Virus record (IMG/VR): IMGVR_UViG_3300018423_000038
Location: 1 to 31,475 of that record
Length of the DNA stretch: 31,475 nucleotides
Reading direction: 5' to 3' (one strand)
Source of the DNA: a virus
Part shown: positions 15,139-22,946 of the stretch, piece by piece
Layout: every line of letters begins with the position of its first letter
Numbering within the stretch: the stretch's first letter is position 1
Translations under genes and position numbers: made by a program
Notes under the pieces: generated by a model
Seen by the model: only the letters and a program-made list of their open reading frames with translations
Told to the model about the DNA's origin: nothing
Database searches by the model: none

Positions 15139-17645
15139 CAGAGGTTCTCCTTATTTACAGCTTCATAGAAAAGCCCGACAGCCTTCTTCCAATTTCGGGG
15201 CTTGTACCTTTTAAGAGATTGAAAGAACTGACTGAGGCGTATGAACCTCTGAACAGACTTATTGTCGGGGCGAGAACCAAAGTTATCCCTAAAGTCCATA
15301 ATCTCATCTAATAGCCTCGTATAGAACTCGATGTCATCAAGAGCGTGGAGAGAAATGACGCTAGGGTTAAAACCCTCTCTACGATACTGATCTCTTAAAG
15401 ATTTGAGTTGTTCTTCTTTCTCTTCAAGATCCCTAGAGTCGAAGATATTAGGCTGTCTATATTCTGAGTCATATTTCTTTCTAGGCAGACCTGTGTCCAT
15501 GTACTCTCTTACATAGGAACTAGGATTAATAAGATTTGCCTTGAGCGCGATCTCTTTCTGCATAAGGTGTACAAGCTCGTGCCTCACCAATTTCCGCACT
15601 CTTTTTAGGTCGTGAGAAGCCCAAAAGGGTTTAGCTAAATCAAAGTAAATCGTGATGACGTGGGCTTTGTCACCAAAAAGATAGCTACCATCTGCCCTCA
15701 GTCCTTGTTTCCATTCTACTTCCACATAAAGAGGGAGAGACAAAAAAGGGTGAGTTACACGCCATTTGTAGCCCCCCTTAAAGAGCTTAGGTCTGTGGGA
15801 GTTCTTCTTAAAAGCTTGCTCGTAATCTGCCTCAGAGGACTCCAATATGAGCCCCTTCATGTTGGAGCTCGCTTCGGCATGAATACGAAAGAAGATCTTA
15901 GAGACTTTCTTTACGCTATCTTTGTAAACCTCGAATAGTTCTAAGACTGAAAGAGGGTCATAGGAGCTGACTTCTTTCTGAGCCTCTTTAATGAGAGGGA
16001 GATGCCGAGCTTCTGCTTTTTTCTCAAGACGCTTCAGGAAATTCTTGGCGTTCATTATCAGAAGCTGAATATCTTCTAACTCTTCTTCTCCCCTCTTAAT
16101 CCCTTTGGGGAGATAAGAGAACCCGTCTGAAAAAGACTCAAGCAGCTCGACTTCTTCCTCAGTATAGGTACTAAGAGTACGCAAGAAGAATAAGTGCTCT
16201 GCCAAGCCCCCTTGAGCTATTTCTGTGACCTCATCGAGCAAGTCTTGAGGGGGCGTTATGAGCCCTGCTTCTTTCTCTGAAGCTGACCTCATGCCCATGT
16301 CAGCTCTCTCTAAGAGATGAGTGAGTGTAGCCCTCTCCATGTACTTCTTATTTCTAGGAGTGAGGAGGTGGCTGATCTCGTTCCACTTAGAACCTCTATG
16401 AGAAAGAGCCCCTCTGAAATGATCTCTAATAGCTTCTCTCGTGAGGGAGTGCTTTGCTACTAAGTACTCCTCAGCCTCAAGCGCCACTTGCTGAAGATGA
16501 GCCTTCACCTCTGAGGGGCTATTGATGTATTTCTTAAAAGATACCAAATCGTTAGGGTGTCCACCGCCACCCGATAGAGTATAGAGTATCCGATCATAAG
16601 CGTGAGTGACCTCATGGGAGAGGGTACTCAGAAATGACTTTTTGAAGTCCCCTTCAAAATCCGCATACTTCTTGGCGAGCGCGTTCAAGATTGCAGTAGA
16701 ATAATCTCGTATGTTGATTGTGATCGAGTTATCTGAACGATTAAACTCGCCCTTCACTAAATCGCTGTTCTTCTTAACTACTACATACAGGTCAACTTTT
16801 TGCCCTCCTATTTCAAGAGGGGGTAGCTCGAAGGCAGGCACAGGCTTGATGACCTTTGAGATCGTAGCCTTCCCTTGCTCTTGAGCCTTCTCAGCATAAG
16901 AAACGACCTTATCCCAAGCGAGCTTAGTTCTAGCAAGCAGGGGTGCTCTATCTATACGGATAGGGCTCGCGCCTGTCTTGGAGTAGCAGTTCTTGTAGGG
17001 TCTGCAAGAGGCTTTCTCTGAGAAGCCCATTTCATCACAGGGTTTCTCTTCGCAGTAGTCTTTATCCCACTTGCGAGGCATCTTAAACTCACTACCCTCT
17101 TTTTTCCATTTCCCCCCAAGTCGTTTATATTGAGCGAGAGCCCAGCCATTGGCGTAAGCCGAGGGGAATATAGTAAAACCCTTGCCATCATTCACAGGGT
17201 TGACGGACTCCTTGCCCCTAGTCACAGGCTTAGAAGATTCGCCCTTGGCGAGAGCCTGTATTTCAGCCCACAGCTTTTCATTTACGGGGACATTTTTCCG
17301 TTTCGCGCCCCCTGCCTTTCTTAAAGCAGAGGAGTTGTTGGTGAATCCACTATTGTAGGGGATTACCCTTGCAGACCCGCTTCCGCTGTCTTGAACGTAG
17401 CCCAAGTCTTGGCTCTCAGCAGGAGTGCGCCCATAAGAGTCAGCTCGGTCAAGGTTTCTATATTTCAAGTTAGGCGAGTCGGGGCTTGGGCGACCTATAT
17501 TTCTAGCGGAATCCCCATTCGGAAGTGAGCTATGCGAGCTTTCTCCGTCGGGGTTATCAGAGCGCCCTACGGGAGTTCCTTGAGTGTAGCTTGAAAGCTG
17601 ATCAGGGGGAGACACCTCTCGATAAAAGTCGGCTATTTTTTTCAT
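15138..17645 (-). CDS. Large protein with two HExxH zincin metalloprotease-like motifs (835 aa)
   Basis: Residues 1-110 are low-complexity, rich in Ser, Pro, Asp and Gly. Residues about 120-220 hold a FPSAYANGWALAQYKRLGG motif and five cysteines, a segment of the kind that accompanies DUF5872-like domains in viral proteins. Two zincin signatures follow: LSHEVTHAYD with H344, E345, H348, and VRHELVHLMQ with H689, E690, H693. After the first comes SPSEVKAHLQQ (376-386), a plausible third-ligand glutamate; candidates after the second lie near DDIEFYTRLLDE (770-781). The strands before each motif (DNSITINIRDYS; AHVITIYFDLA) look alike, hinting at an internal duplication. It may be a protease acting on virion or host proteins. 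It overlaps the upstream membrane protein gene by 4 bases (ATGA) and the GNAT gene by 1. No signal peptide is visible. Confidence 0.75.
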   Translation of the reverse strand: MKKIADFYREVSPPDQLSSYTQGTPVGRSDNPDGESSHSSLPNGDSARNIGRPSPDSPNLKYRNLDRADSYGRTPAESQDLGYVQDSGSGSARVIPYNSGFTNNSSALRKAGGAKRKNVPVNEKLWAEIQALAKGESSKPVTRGKESVNPVNDGKGFTIFPSAYANGWALAQYKRLGGKWKKEGSEFKMPRKWDKDYCEEKPCDEMGFSEKASCRPYKNCYSKTGASPIRIDRAPLLARTKLAWDKVVSYAEKAQEQGKATISKVIKPVPAFELPPLEIGGQKVDLYVVVKKNSDLVKGEFNRSDNSITINIRDYSTAILNALAKKYADFEGDFKKSFLSTLSHEVTHAYDRILYTLSGGGGHPNDLVSFKKYINSPSEVKAHLQQVALEAEEYLVAKHSLTREAIRDHFRGALSHRGSKWNEISHLLTPRNKKYMERATLTHLLERADMGMRSASEKEAGLITPPQDLLDEVTEIAQGGLAEHLFFLRTLSTYTEEEVELLESFSDGFSYLPKGIKRGEEELEDIQLLIMNAKNFLKRLEKKAEARHLPLIKEAQKEVSSYDPLSVLELFEVYKDSVKKVSKIFFRIHAEASSNMKGLILESSEADYEQAFKKNSHRPKLFKGGYKWRVTHPFLSLPLYVEVEWKQGLRADGSYLFGDKAHVITIYFDLAKPFWASHDLKRVRKLVRHELVHLMQKEIALKANLINPSSYVREYMDTGLPRKKYDSEYRQPNIFDSRDLEEKEEQLKSLRDQYRREGFNPSVISLHALDDIEFYTRLLDEIMDFRDNFGSRPDNKSVQRFIRLSQFFQSLKRYKPRNWKKAVGLFYEAVNKENL

Positions 17646-18163
17646 TTCTTAGCCTTCTTAGAATTGTCCTGCTTGGGACTCTCTTGAGGCTTCTGATCTT
17701 CTTTTGAGGGATTTTCCTCGGACACCTTTGGAGTCCACTCATCTACAGCTTTTGGGAGAACGATGTCTTCCTCAGTACGTCTCGTTATTGGATTTCTTTC
17801 AAAGACAGAGAGCTTCTCAATTACCGCGCTCTGCAAGTCAAATATCTGCTCCCTCAAGAGTTGCATCTGAATCTGAGCGTCTCTCAAGCGACCAATTAGG
17901 GCTGCTCTGTCTGCATTCGCAGAAGATAGTTTATCTTTCAAATCCTCGACTTCTGAGGGGTCTCGCCCCGAAGCGATAGAGAGCATACTTGAAATAGATC
18001 CTGTCAACATACCAATGATGCCAATCAGGATGTCTCTATTCTTCTCTACTATTTCATGGGTCGAGAGGAAGTAGATGAGAACACAAATTAAGAACATAAA
18101 AACAACAGAGGCATACCAACCTCTGCGAGCTTTGTCTGTCTGAGAAAACTGCTTAGAACTCAT
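17642..18163 (-). CDS. Two-pass membrane protein with cytoplasmic coiled coil (173 aa)
   Basis: ATG at 18163 is part of a TAATG overlap with the cyclase stop and has AAAGGA before it; the longer frame from 18202 lies inside the cyclase gene. Two membrane segments are visible, about 16-34 (WYASVVFMFLICVLIYFL) and 44-63 (ILIGIIGMLTGSISSMLSIA), followed by a heptad-like helix at about 70-120 and a Lys/Glu/Pro-rich tail ending KKAKK. The arrangement resembles phage holin-like small membrane proteins but no holin family is recognised. No cyclic-nucleotide binding domain is visible. It is sandwiched between the cyclase and the zincin gene with overlaps on both sides, so it may be the membrane partner of one of them, or a holin. 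Confidence 0.7.
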   Translation of the reverse strand: MSSKQFSQTDKARRGWYASVVFMFLICVLIYFLSTHEIVEKNRDILIGIIGMLTGSISSMLSIASGRDPSEVEDLKDKLSSANADRAALIGRLRDAQIQMQLLREQIFDLQSAVIEKLSVFERNPITRRTEEDIVLPKAVDEWTPKVSEENPSKEDQKPQESPKQDNSKKAKK

Positions 18164-19026
18164 TATGTATGTCCTTTCAAAAAGGATATCACCGCATCCC
18201 AAAATTCTGAGATAACTTGGTTCACTTCATCTATCCCCGATAAGTATTGAAGACCTAGCAAGTCCCTACCTAAGTCGGTAGAGATGAACCTATAAAACAC
18301 AAACAAAAGAACCAAGAAAACGTAGAGAGATAGCTTTACGACGATAGCGTCTATTTTCTCTTGGGTGGTCAGTTTAGAGAAGGGGATTTTAATATTTCGA
18401 GGACCCTTTACTTTACGAGCTTTTTCTGTGTCTTTTGGGGGTTGCAAACTCTCAATAGTTTCGCCAACGGCGTAAATTTTCTGAGGCTCCTTCACGCCCT
18501 TAAATTTATAAGACCCTACAAAGACATATCTCGCAGACTTTGGCGTGTCATAATTAGTCCTACCTCGAACTGCACCCATCGCCTGATCTGTCAGCAAAAC
18601 TTGACTAGGACCACAGAGACTCATTGTTCTCGCGGCTATATTCTTAGCGAGCCCCTCTAGCTCTATTCTCTTAGCGTTTGCTGCGACCCAAACATCACTC
18701 TGATGAACCTCAATAATTGTGTCCCAATGGATTCCTATCCTACACCCTAGACCTGTTTTCTTTGGTATTGATCTCTGATAGTGAAGCGCGAAATTAATCG
18801 CTTCAATTGGGGTTTCAAAAGAGCAGAGAAAGCCATCAGATCGGTCTATCTCTCTGCCGTTAAATTTGTATAACATCGACCTTGTAAGTCGATCATGCAC
18901 TTGGAAATGTAGAGCCGCTCTTGCTGCGCCGTACTTCTGAACAAAAGAGGTGCTACCAATTAAATCAAGGAGAACTATTGCTAGTTTCCGCTCCTCCATT
19001 CTTATATTATTTCGGGGGAGTGCCAT
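18163..19026 (-). CDS. Class III (CHD) nucleotide cyclase with C-terminal membrane segment
   Basis: Start ATG at 19026, with AGGGGA before it; a GTG six codons upstream is less likely. The N-terminal 190 residues are a class III adenylate/guanylate cyclase catalytic domain: LAIVLLDLIGSTSF with metal-binding D21, EIDRSDGFLCSF with the second metal aspartate D64, a GIHWDT strand, and EGLAKNIAARTMSL with N129 and R133 in the positions that stabilise the transition state. The REIDRSDGFL version matches a bacterial subfamily of cyclases with DGFL instead of GDG. The usual lysine that selects adenine is not at its expected place, so the product (cAMP, cGMP or a pyrimidine cyclic nucleotide) cannot be read. 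A membrane segment follows at about 225-247. The stop overlaps the next gene's start. Nucleotide cyclase in a phage genome is unusual. Confidence 0.85.
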   Translation of the reverse strand: MALPRNNIRMEERKLAIVLLDLIGSTSFVQKYGAARAALHFQVHDRLTRSMLYKFNGREIDRSDGFLCSFETPIEAINFALHYQRSIPKKTGLGCRIGIHWDTIIEVHQSDVWVAANAKRIELEGLAKNIAARTMSLCGPSQVLLTDQAMGAVRGRTNYDTPKSARYVFVGSYKFKGVKEPQKIYAVGETIESLQPPKDTEKARKVKGPRNIKIPFSKLTTQEKIDAIVVKLSLYVFLVLLFVFYRFISTDLGRDLLGLQYLSGIDEVNQVISEFWDAVISFLKGHT

Positions 19027-19080
19027 ATTAGAGTCCCCTCTCACTCCATTATTGTTATGAACTGAGGGGGAATAAAAGAG

Positions 19081-19281
19081 CTAACGACCCCCGTACTTAC
19101 AATCCGTCAGCTTGCCTTCTAACACCTCGACTACTCGAAATAGCTTTGAACACTCATTCTCCTCAACCTTTGCACACTTCTTAAGATGCACTAAGGACTC
19201 TAAATAAGCCTTCTCGATGTCTCGGCAAGGCTTATTTAGAGTGGGGGATGAAATGAAAAGAAGTAGGATCAATTCTAACAT
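19081..19281 (-). CDS. Small secreted or membrane-anchored cysteine-rich protein (66 aa)
   Basis: Begins with a hydrophobic stretch MLELILLLFISSP, which could be a signal peptide or anchor, followed by a charged, helical domain with four cysteines (PCRD, KKCAK, NECSK, TDCKY) spaced so that two disulphides could form after export. No lipobox is present. GAGGAG lies six bases before the ATG, within a stem-loop. It lies 54 bases upstream of the cyclase gene in the same direction. Its size, export signal and position next to a holin-like gene would fit a spanin-like lysis accessory, but no such family is recognised. Confidence 0.55.
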   Translation of the reverse strand: MLELILLLFISSPTLNKPCRDIEKAYLESLVHLKKCAKVEENECSKLFRVVEVLEGKLTDCKYGGR

Positions 19282-19284
19282 GAG

Positions 19285-19307
19285 AGACTCCTCAGTTAAG
19301 GGAGTCT
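19285..19307 (-). promoter_or_regulatory. Stem-loop over the ribosome binding site of the 66-residue gene
   Basis: On the minus strand AGACTCC, a 9-base loop and GGAGTCT form a 7-bp stem; the 3' arm contains the GGAG used by the 66-residue gene, whose ATG begins four bases later. It could be opened by ribosomes finishing the upstream gene, whose stop is at 19315. Confidence 0.45.
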
Positions 19308-19314
19308 ATCTATA

Positions 19315-20958
19315 TCAGAAAGAGGGCGCTAAAAGAGCTTTCCTCACTTCAGAATAATGATATGAGGGTCTATCTTCTTGAATGAGAGATAAGAGAGAGC
19401 TTCGAGCTTTTGGATTTTCATACGCAGTACGAACGAGAGCTTTCTTTGAAATGAACTCCTTGGCAGTCGCCACCTCTTTCTTGGCAGGAATATAAAACTC
19501 CTCAATTACTTCGTCCATCAACTTTTTGCGATCCTCCTCCCCCTTCTCCTGAAGATGGTCATACATAGCCATATAGTCTATTTCACCATCTTCTGTCGCA
19601 AACTGATTTAAGAACTCTTGGTCGTTGAACATCTCCTCCATCTTTTTGGTGCTGTCCTTTGTCAGCTCCTGAAGATCAGAAATGAACTTCTTTGTCTCCT
19701 CAGGGTCAACAGAAGCGAAACGTCTCTTAGAGAAGCCTGCACCCCCGCCCTTCGGAGCGCCTCTGAGTACGTCTCCTGCCATAGAACAAGCCATGCCGAC
19801 TGCATAGAACCCAAGACCTGCGGTAGCGGTGGAGACTCCTGCTCTCATTTTCGACATGAATCCACGACCTTGATTGGCAGAGAACGTCTTTTCTACGTTC
19901 TTGTCAGACTCAGCTTTAGCCTCGTCAAACGCCTTTGAATCATAAGAAACACCTGCAATCTGAGAAGCCATCAAGCGGGCTGATGTCTGCTGCTTTTGCA
20001 GTTTCCCTTTTGCTGACCTTTGCGCCTTCTTGAGCTCTTTCTGAAATTCTTCTTTAGTGCTACCTGAAATCTTTTCCATTTCCTTGTCGTAGATGCTCTT
20101 AAGCTTACCCCCCACACCATCGGCATCCATGTCAGCACCCGAAATATCTAGCGCGACTTCTCCGATGGCTTTTAAGATTGTACCACCAATCTTGCCCGCC
20201 ACCTTAGCGCCAACCTTGGCGGCTTTTAGCATTGGCTTGGCAACAGTCCACGTTGCCTTACCCGCCCCAACGGTTTTATCCTTCACCTTCTTAGAGGTGT
20301 CCTTCACCTTCTTAGCCGCCCTTGCAACTGCCCTGCCCATGTCTTTCAGACTAGACCACTTATCCCCCATATAAGCTTTGACTGTAGATGCAGAAGCGAG
20401 ACCCTTTGAAGCAGACCCTTTAGCAACCCCTAAAGCAGACACCGCGCTCTCTGAAATGTACCTAGCGAAATCCCTGCTACTAGAGAGATATTTAGCGATG
20501 TCTTTTTTCATATCAGAGTCTGCATTGCTGTCTGTAAGAATATCAGCGGCATAAGAAGCGCTAATGTCCTTTTGACTCTTCTTCTTCCCTTTGACGGGGA
20601 CTCTGCGCTTCTCCTTCGACATCATACTTAAAAAGGACTCAGCGATCTGCCCATGAGCAGGGTTTGAAGGGTCAAACCCTAAAGAAAGCACCGTTTTTTC
20701 GACATACTTCTGAAGCTCTGCCTCAGACATATCTTCGGGGGGCGCGTCTTTAAGTGCTACTTTGATCAGACCCCTTCTTGAGGCGATCTTAGGGAGAACA
20801 TGAGATCGCAGCGAGGGCTCAACATAAGCAAGTTTTATTATGCGCTTTTCTAGGTCTTTTTCAGAAGAAGCGACCCTTGTAGTAAGAACGGGCAGTAGCA
20901 AACCCCTGATGTCCTCATTCTCATATGCAACTTTAATCAGCTCACTCTTTAAAGACAT
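19315..20958 (-). CDS. Unrecognised protein with repeated LI+LAYE motifs and hydrophobic segments (547 aa)
   Basis: Not a known family. Three copies of a 20-residue motif frame the protein: ELIKVAYENEDIRGLLLPVL at about 6-25, RIIKLAYVEPSLRSHVLPKI at about 39-58, and KALVRTAYENPKARSSLLSL near the C-terminus. The same motif opens the 562-residue protein at 24440-26128. The middle is Ala/Lys/Gly-rich and amphipathic (about 180-270), including VGAKVAGKIGGTILKAIGEVAL, and a second hydrophobic stretch, TATAGLGFYAVGMACSMAGD, lies near 380-400; these could associate with membranes. The C-terminal third is acidic and helical. GGGGG lies just before the ATG. A virion-packaged protein delivered with the DNA is one possible reading. 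Confidence 0.6.
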   Translation of the reverse strand: MSLKSELIKVAYENEDIRGLLLPVLTTRVASSEKDLEKRIIKLAYVEPSLRSHVLPKIASRRGLIKVALKDAPPEDMSEAELQKYVEKTVLSLGFDPSNPAHGQIAESFLSMMSKEKRRVPVKGKKKSQKDISASYAADILTDSNADSDMKKDIAKYLSSSRDFARYISESAVSALGVAKGSASKGLASASTVKAYMGDKWSSLKDMGRAVARAAKKVKDTSKKVKDKTVGAGKATWTVAKPMLKAAKVGAKVAGKIGGTILKAIGEVALDISGADMDADGVGGKLKSIYDKEMEKISGSTKEEFQKELKKAQRSAKGKLQKQQTSARLMASQIAGVSYDSKAFDEAKAESDKNVEKTFSANQGRGFMSKMRAGVSTATAGLGFYAVGMACSMAGDVLRGAPKGGGAGFSKRRFASVDPEETKKFISDLQELTKDSTKKMEEMFNDQEFLNQFATEDGEIDYMAMYDHLQEKGEEDRKKLMDEVIEEFYIPAKKEVATAKEFISKKALVRTAYENPKARSSLLSLIQEDRPSYHYSEVRKALLAPSF

Positions 20959-20971
20959 GGTAAACCCCCTG

Positions 20972-20997
20972 TTTTTATCTACACAAAAAGATAAAAA
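20972..20997. promoter_or_regulatory. A/T-rich inverted repeat in a divergent gap
   Basis: TTTTTATCT and AGATAAAAA form a 9-bp inverted repeat with an 8-base loop, 14 bases before the start of the leftward 547-residue gene and within the 130-base gap to the rightward gene at 21089. It may be an operator or a promoter-proximal structure. The rest of this gap is A/T-rich, with TTGAGT at 21015-21020, but I see no well-spaced -10. Confidence 0.35.
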
Positions 20998-21088
20998 AAC
21001 TATAGATGGGTAATTTGAGTCTTATTTTTTTGTTTATATCTCATAGATAAAGTCCTTCAATCTCATCAAACTAACAATGGGGAATCTT

Positions 21089-21886
21089 ATGAGAAGAACA
21101 GCAAGTGAAGTCCTAAGAGATTTAGAAATGAGAGTAAATCGCCTTGAAAAGAAAGCCTCTGATTTCGATCACCTTAAGAGCCCCCAAACAGGCAAGATAT
21201 ATGACCACCTGAGGGAGAGAGCTCCAAGAGGCGGGTTTCGTAGACTAGAGAAACTCTACGAGGAGATGAATGACCGCTATGATGGAAATCTAGAGGACTT
21301 GCTAGAAACCTTCCTAGAGCATGATGATATCCCGTACACCAAAGATGTTATGATTGGGGGCGTGGTTAAGAGGTCAAAGGATACTGTGTTCTTTGACATC
21401 TATGTGCCTGTAAATAATGGCGGGTATAGCATCCATAAGGCTGTTCTTAAAAACTTAGGTGAGTATGGTGTGACTATCCAAGAGCGTCTTGAAAGGAGAG
21501 CCTCTATGGGTGCTTCATTTACTGTGACAAGCAGTAAGTCAGAAGACCTTCAAGGTTGGGACGATGAGGGGCTCATGGATTATACAGACGAGATTGTCAC
21601 GGGAGAGGAAAAGGCAACTACAAAGACTTTGATGAGGGTTCTCTCTGAAATGACTCCGCCATACGATGAGTGGGATGAAGTTAGCTATGATTGGAAGTCT
21701 AGGGTCGTAATGCCAGGTCGAGATATTATCTTAGAAGTCAACTTCCTAAGAAATGCTAGGGAAAGAGACTACATCATCAATCTCGGAAATAGCGAGTATT
21801 ACAGTAAAACAGGAGAAAACCTCCCTGAGCCTCTGATTAGAAAGATCGAAAAGCACTTTGAGATTCAACGCCGTTTAAGAGTCTGA
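21089..21886 (+). CDS. Unrecognised protein with ASEVL N-terminal tag (265 aa)
   Basis: ATG at 21089 is chosen because GGGGA precedes it by six bases; a start 12 bases earlier has none. The first 24 residues, MRRTASEVLRDLEMRVNRLE and a basic continuation, are nearly the same as the start of the 144-residue protein at 26568-27002, although the rest differs. The body is acidic and mixed alpha/beta; it contains a repeat of the RLERRAS pattern near residue 136, which could mark the start of a second domain with alternating strands (FTVTSSKSEDLQGW). No catalytic motif is recognised. It is a single rightward gene between leftward ones; its 3' end overlaps the convergent 356-residue gene by 12 bases. 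Confidence 0.65.
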   Translation: MRRTASEVLRDLEMRVNRLEKKASDFDHLKSPQTGKIYDHLRERAPRGGFRRLEKLYEEMNDRYDGNLEDLLETFLEHDDIPYTKDVMIGGVVKRSKDTVFFDIYVPVNNGGYSIHKAVLKNLGEYGVTIQERLERRASMGASFTVTSSKSEDLQGWDDEGLMDYTDEIVTGEEKATTKTLMRVLSEMTPPYDEWDEVSYDWKSRVVMPGRDIILEVNFLRNARERDYIINLGNSEYYSKTGENLPEPLIRKIEKHFEIQRRLRV

Positions 21887-22945
21887 CCACTCTTCTTGCT
21901 TCTCTAAGAACAGATCAAAAGCTTCAGAGTCAAAGCCATCGACCCATCGAACAGACGAGGAGAAGTCCCCTGTAGGGAAATAGATGCGGCGGTTGGTCTG
22001 AGGCTCACGAAGAAGGGCGTTCTCAAGACAAGGGGAAACCCCATCTAGGAACAAGCCCCGTCCTCTCACAAAACAAGGGAGAGGTCTAGGCAGAAACAGA
22101 GGTAAGGACTCCCCTTGTATTTCAAGGGGGCGAACAAGATCTGTTATAACTTGGCGATACATTTTAGACATGACACTTCTTACAGCCTCTCGGTGCATGG
22201 CTAGTTTTCTCCTCTTTTTGTCTCGCCTGTTCTTCTGATCTTGGGTTGAAATGCCCCCGCCCCTAAGACGCTCATGTCGGTGCTTTCGGCTACGATAAAG
22301 CTTCATCCTACGCTTCACTCTAGTCTTATTTCTCCGATACCACCGCGCCCGTTCATTTCTCTTTGAGAGGGTGTTCTTTCTCTTATTTCTCTTATAATCT
22401 CTTGAAGTCTCCCATTTCATGCGACCTTTTTGCTCTCGTTGCCTGCGAACAGGGACGCGCAAAGATATGTCAGCCCTAGCCACGCCAAGTCGCTCAGAGT
22501 CTTCATCCGATGCAACCATAGGTCTACGAGCGATGCCTGTAGTCGATTTCCCATCTAAGTAGGGGTGTCCATATTCATCGCCAGGCATAGCAGAGGAGCG
22601 AGGGCGCTGATGAAGGGGCTTTCCTTCAGGCTGATTCGGTATCGCATTAGGGCTCACCTTAACCCCTCTATTTCGAGGTGAGCCTGAGCTGTCAGAGGGG
22701 GCGTTAAAAACAGGCGGACCCGCTCTTTGCTCGTCTCTGCCTTTAGGGTGTCCACTAGGGAGAGGGAGAACCCGATCTCGTCTAGGCTTCCCATCTTCGG
22801 ATGAAGAGGGCTCTTCCTTTTTGTTCGAGTCGTTCTGAATCTGATCTTGGCGAGTCTTATTAACCCACGTCTGAACGCCCGCGAGGTCTTGCATAATCCT
22901 CGCGGCTATTCTTTGAGAAGATTCCCTTCGAGACACCTCGTCCAT
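21875..22945 (-). CDS. Highly basic, proline-rich hypothetical protein (356 aa)
   Basis: Not assigned to a named family. The N-terminal 30 residues are helical (RESSQRIAARIMQDLAGVQT). Residues about 50-145 are proline-, serine- and glycine-rich with RVLPLPSGHPKGRDEQRAGP and a YGHPYLDG motif, and look disordered. Residues about 160-260 are very rich in Arg and Lys (for example RRNKTRVKRRMKLYRSRK), giving strong nucleic-acid-binding potential. The C-terminal 100 residues appear folded (VRGRGLFLDGVSPCLENALL). ATG at 22945 follows GAGG and almost touches the stop of the upstream gene, so the two are probably cotranscribed. DNA packaging, DNA condensation or a virion role are possible; none can be shown. 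Confidence 0.6.
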   Translation of the reverse strand: MDEVSRRESSQRIAARIMQDLAGVQTWVNKTRQDQIQNDSNKKEEPSSSEDGKPRRDRVLPLPSGHPKGRDEQRAGPPVFNAPSDSSGSPRNRGVKVSPNAIPNQPEGKPLHQRPRSSAMPGDEYGHPYLDGKSTTGIARRPMVASDEDSERLGVARADISLRVPVRRQREQKGRMKWETSRDYKRNKRKNTLSKRNERARWYRRNKTRVKRRMKLYRSRKHRHERLRGGGISTQDQKNRRDKKRRKLAMHREAVRSVMSKMYRQVITDLVRPLEIQGESLPLFLPRPLPCFVRGRGLFLDGVSPCLENALLREPQTNRRIYFPTGDFSSSVRWVDGFDSEAFDLFLEKQEEWSDS

Positions 22946-22946
22946 T

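Noticed and set aside
17642-19026. Cyclase plus membrane protein as a standard Pycsar defence system
   Set aside because: No cyclic-nucleotide binding domain is visible in the membrane protein and the cyclase itself has a membrane segment, so the known system does not fit as it stands.
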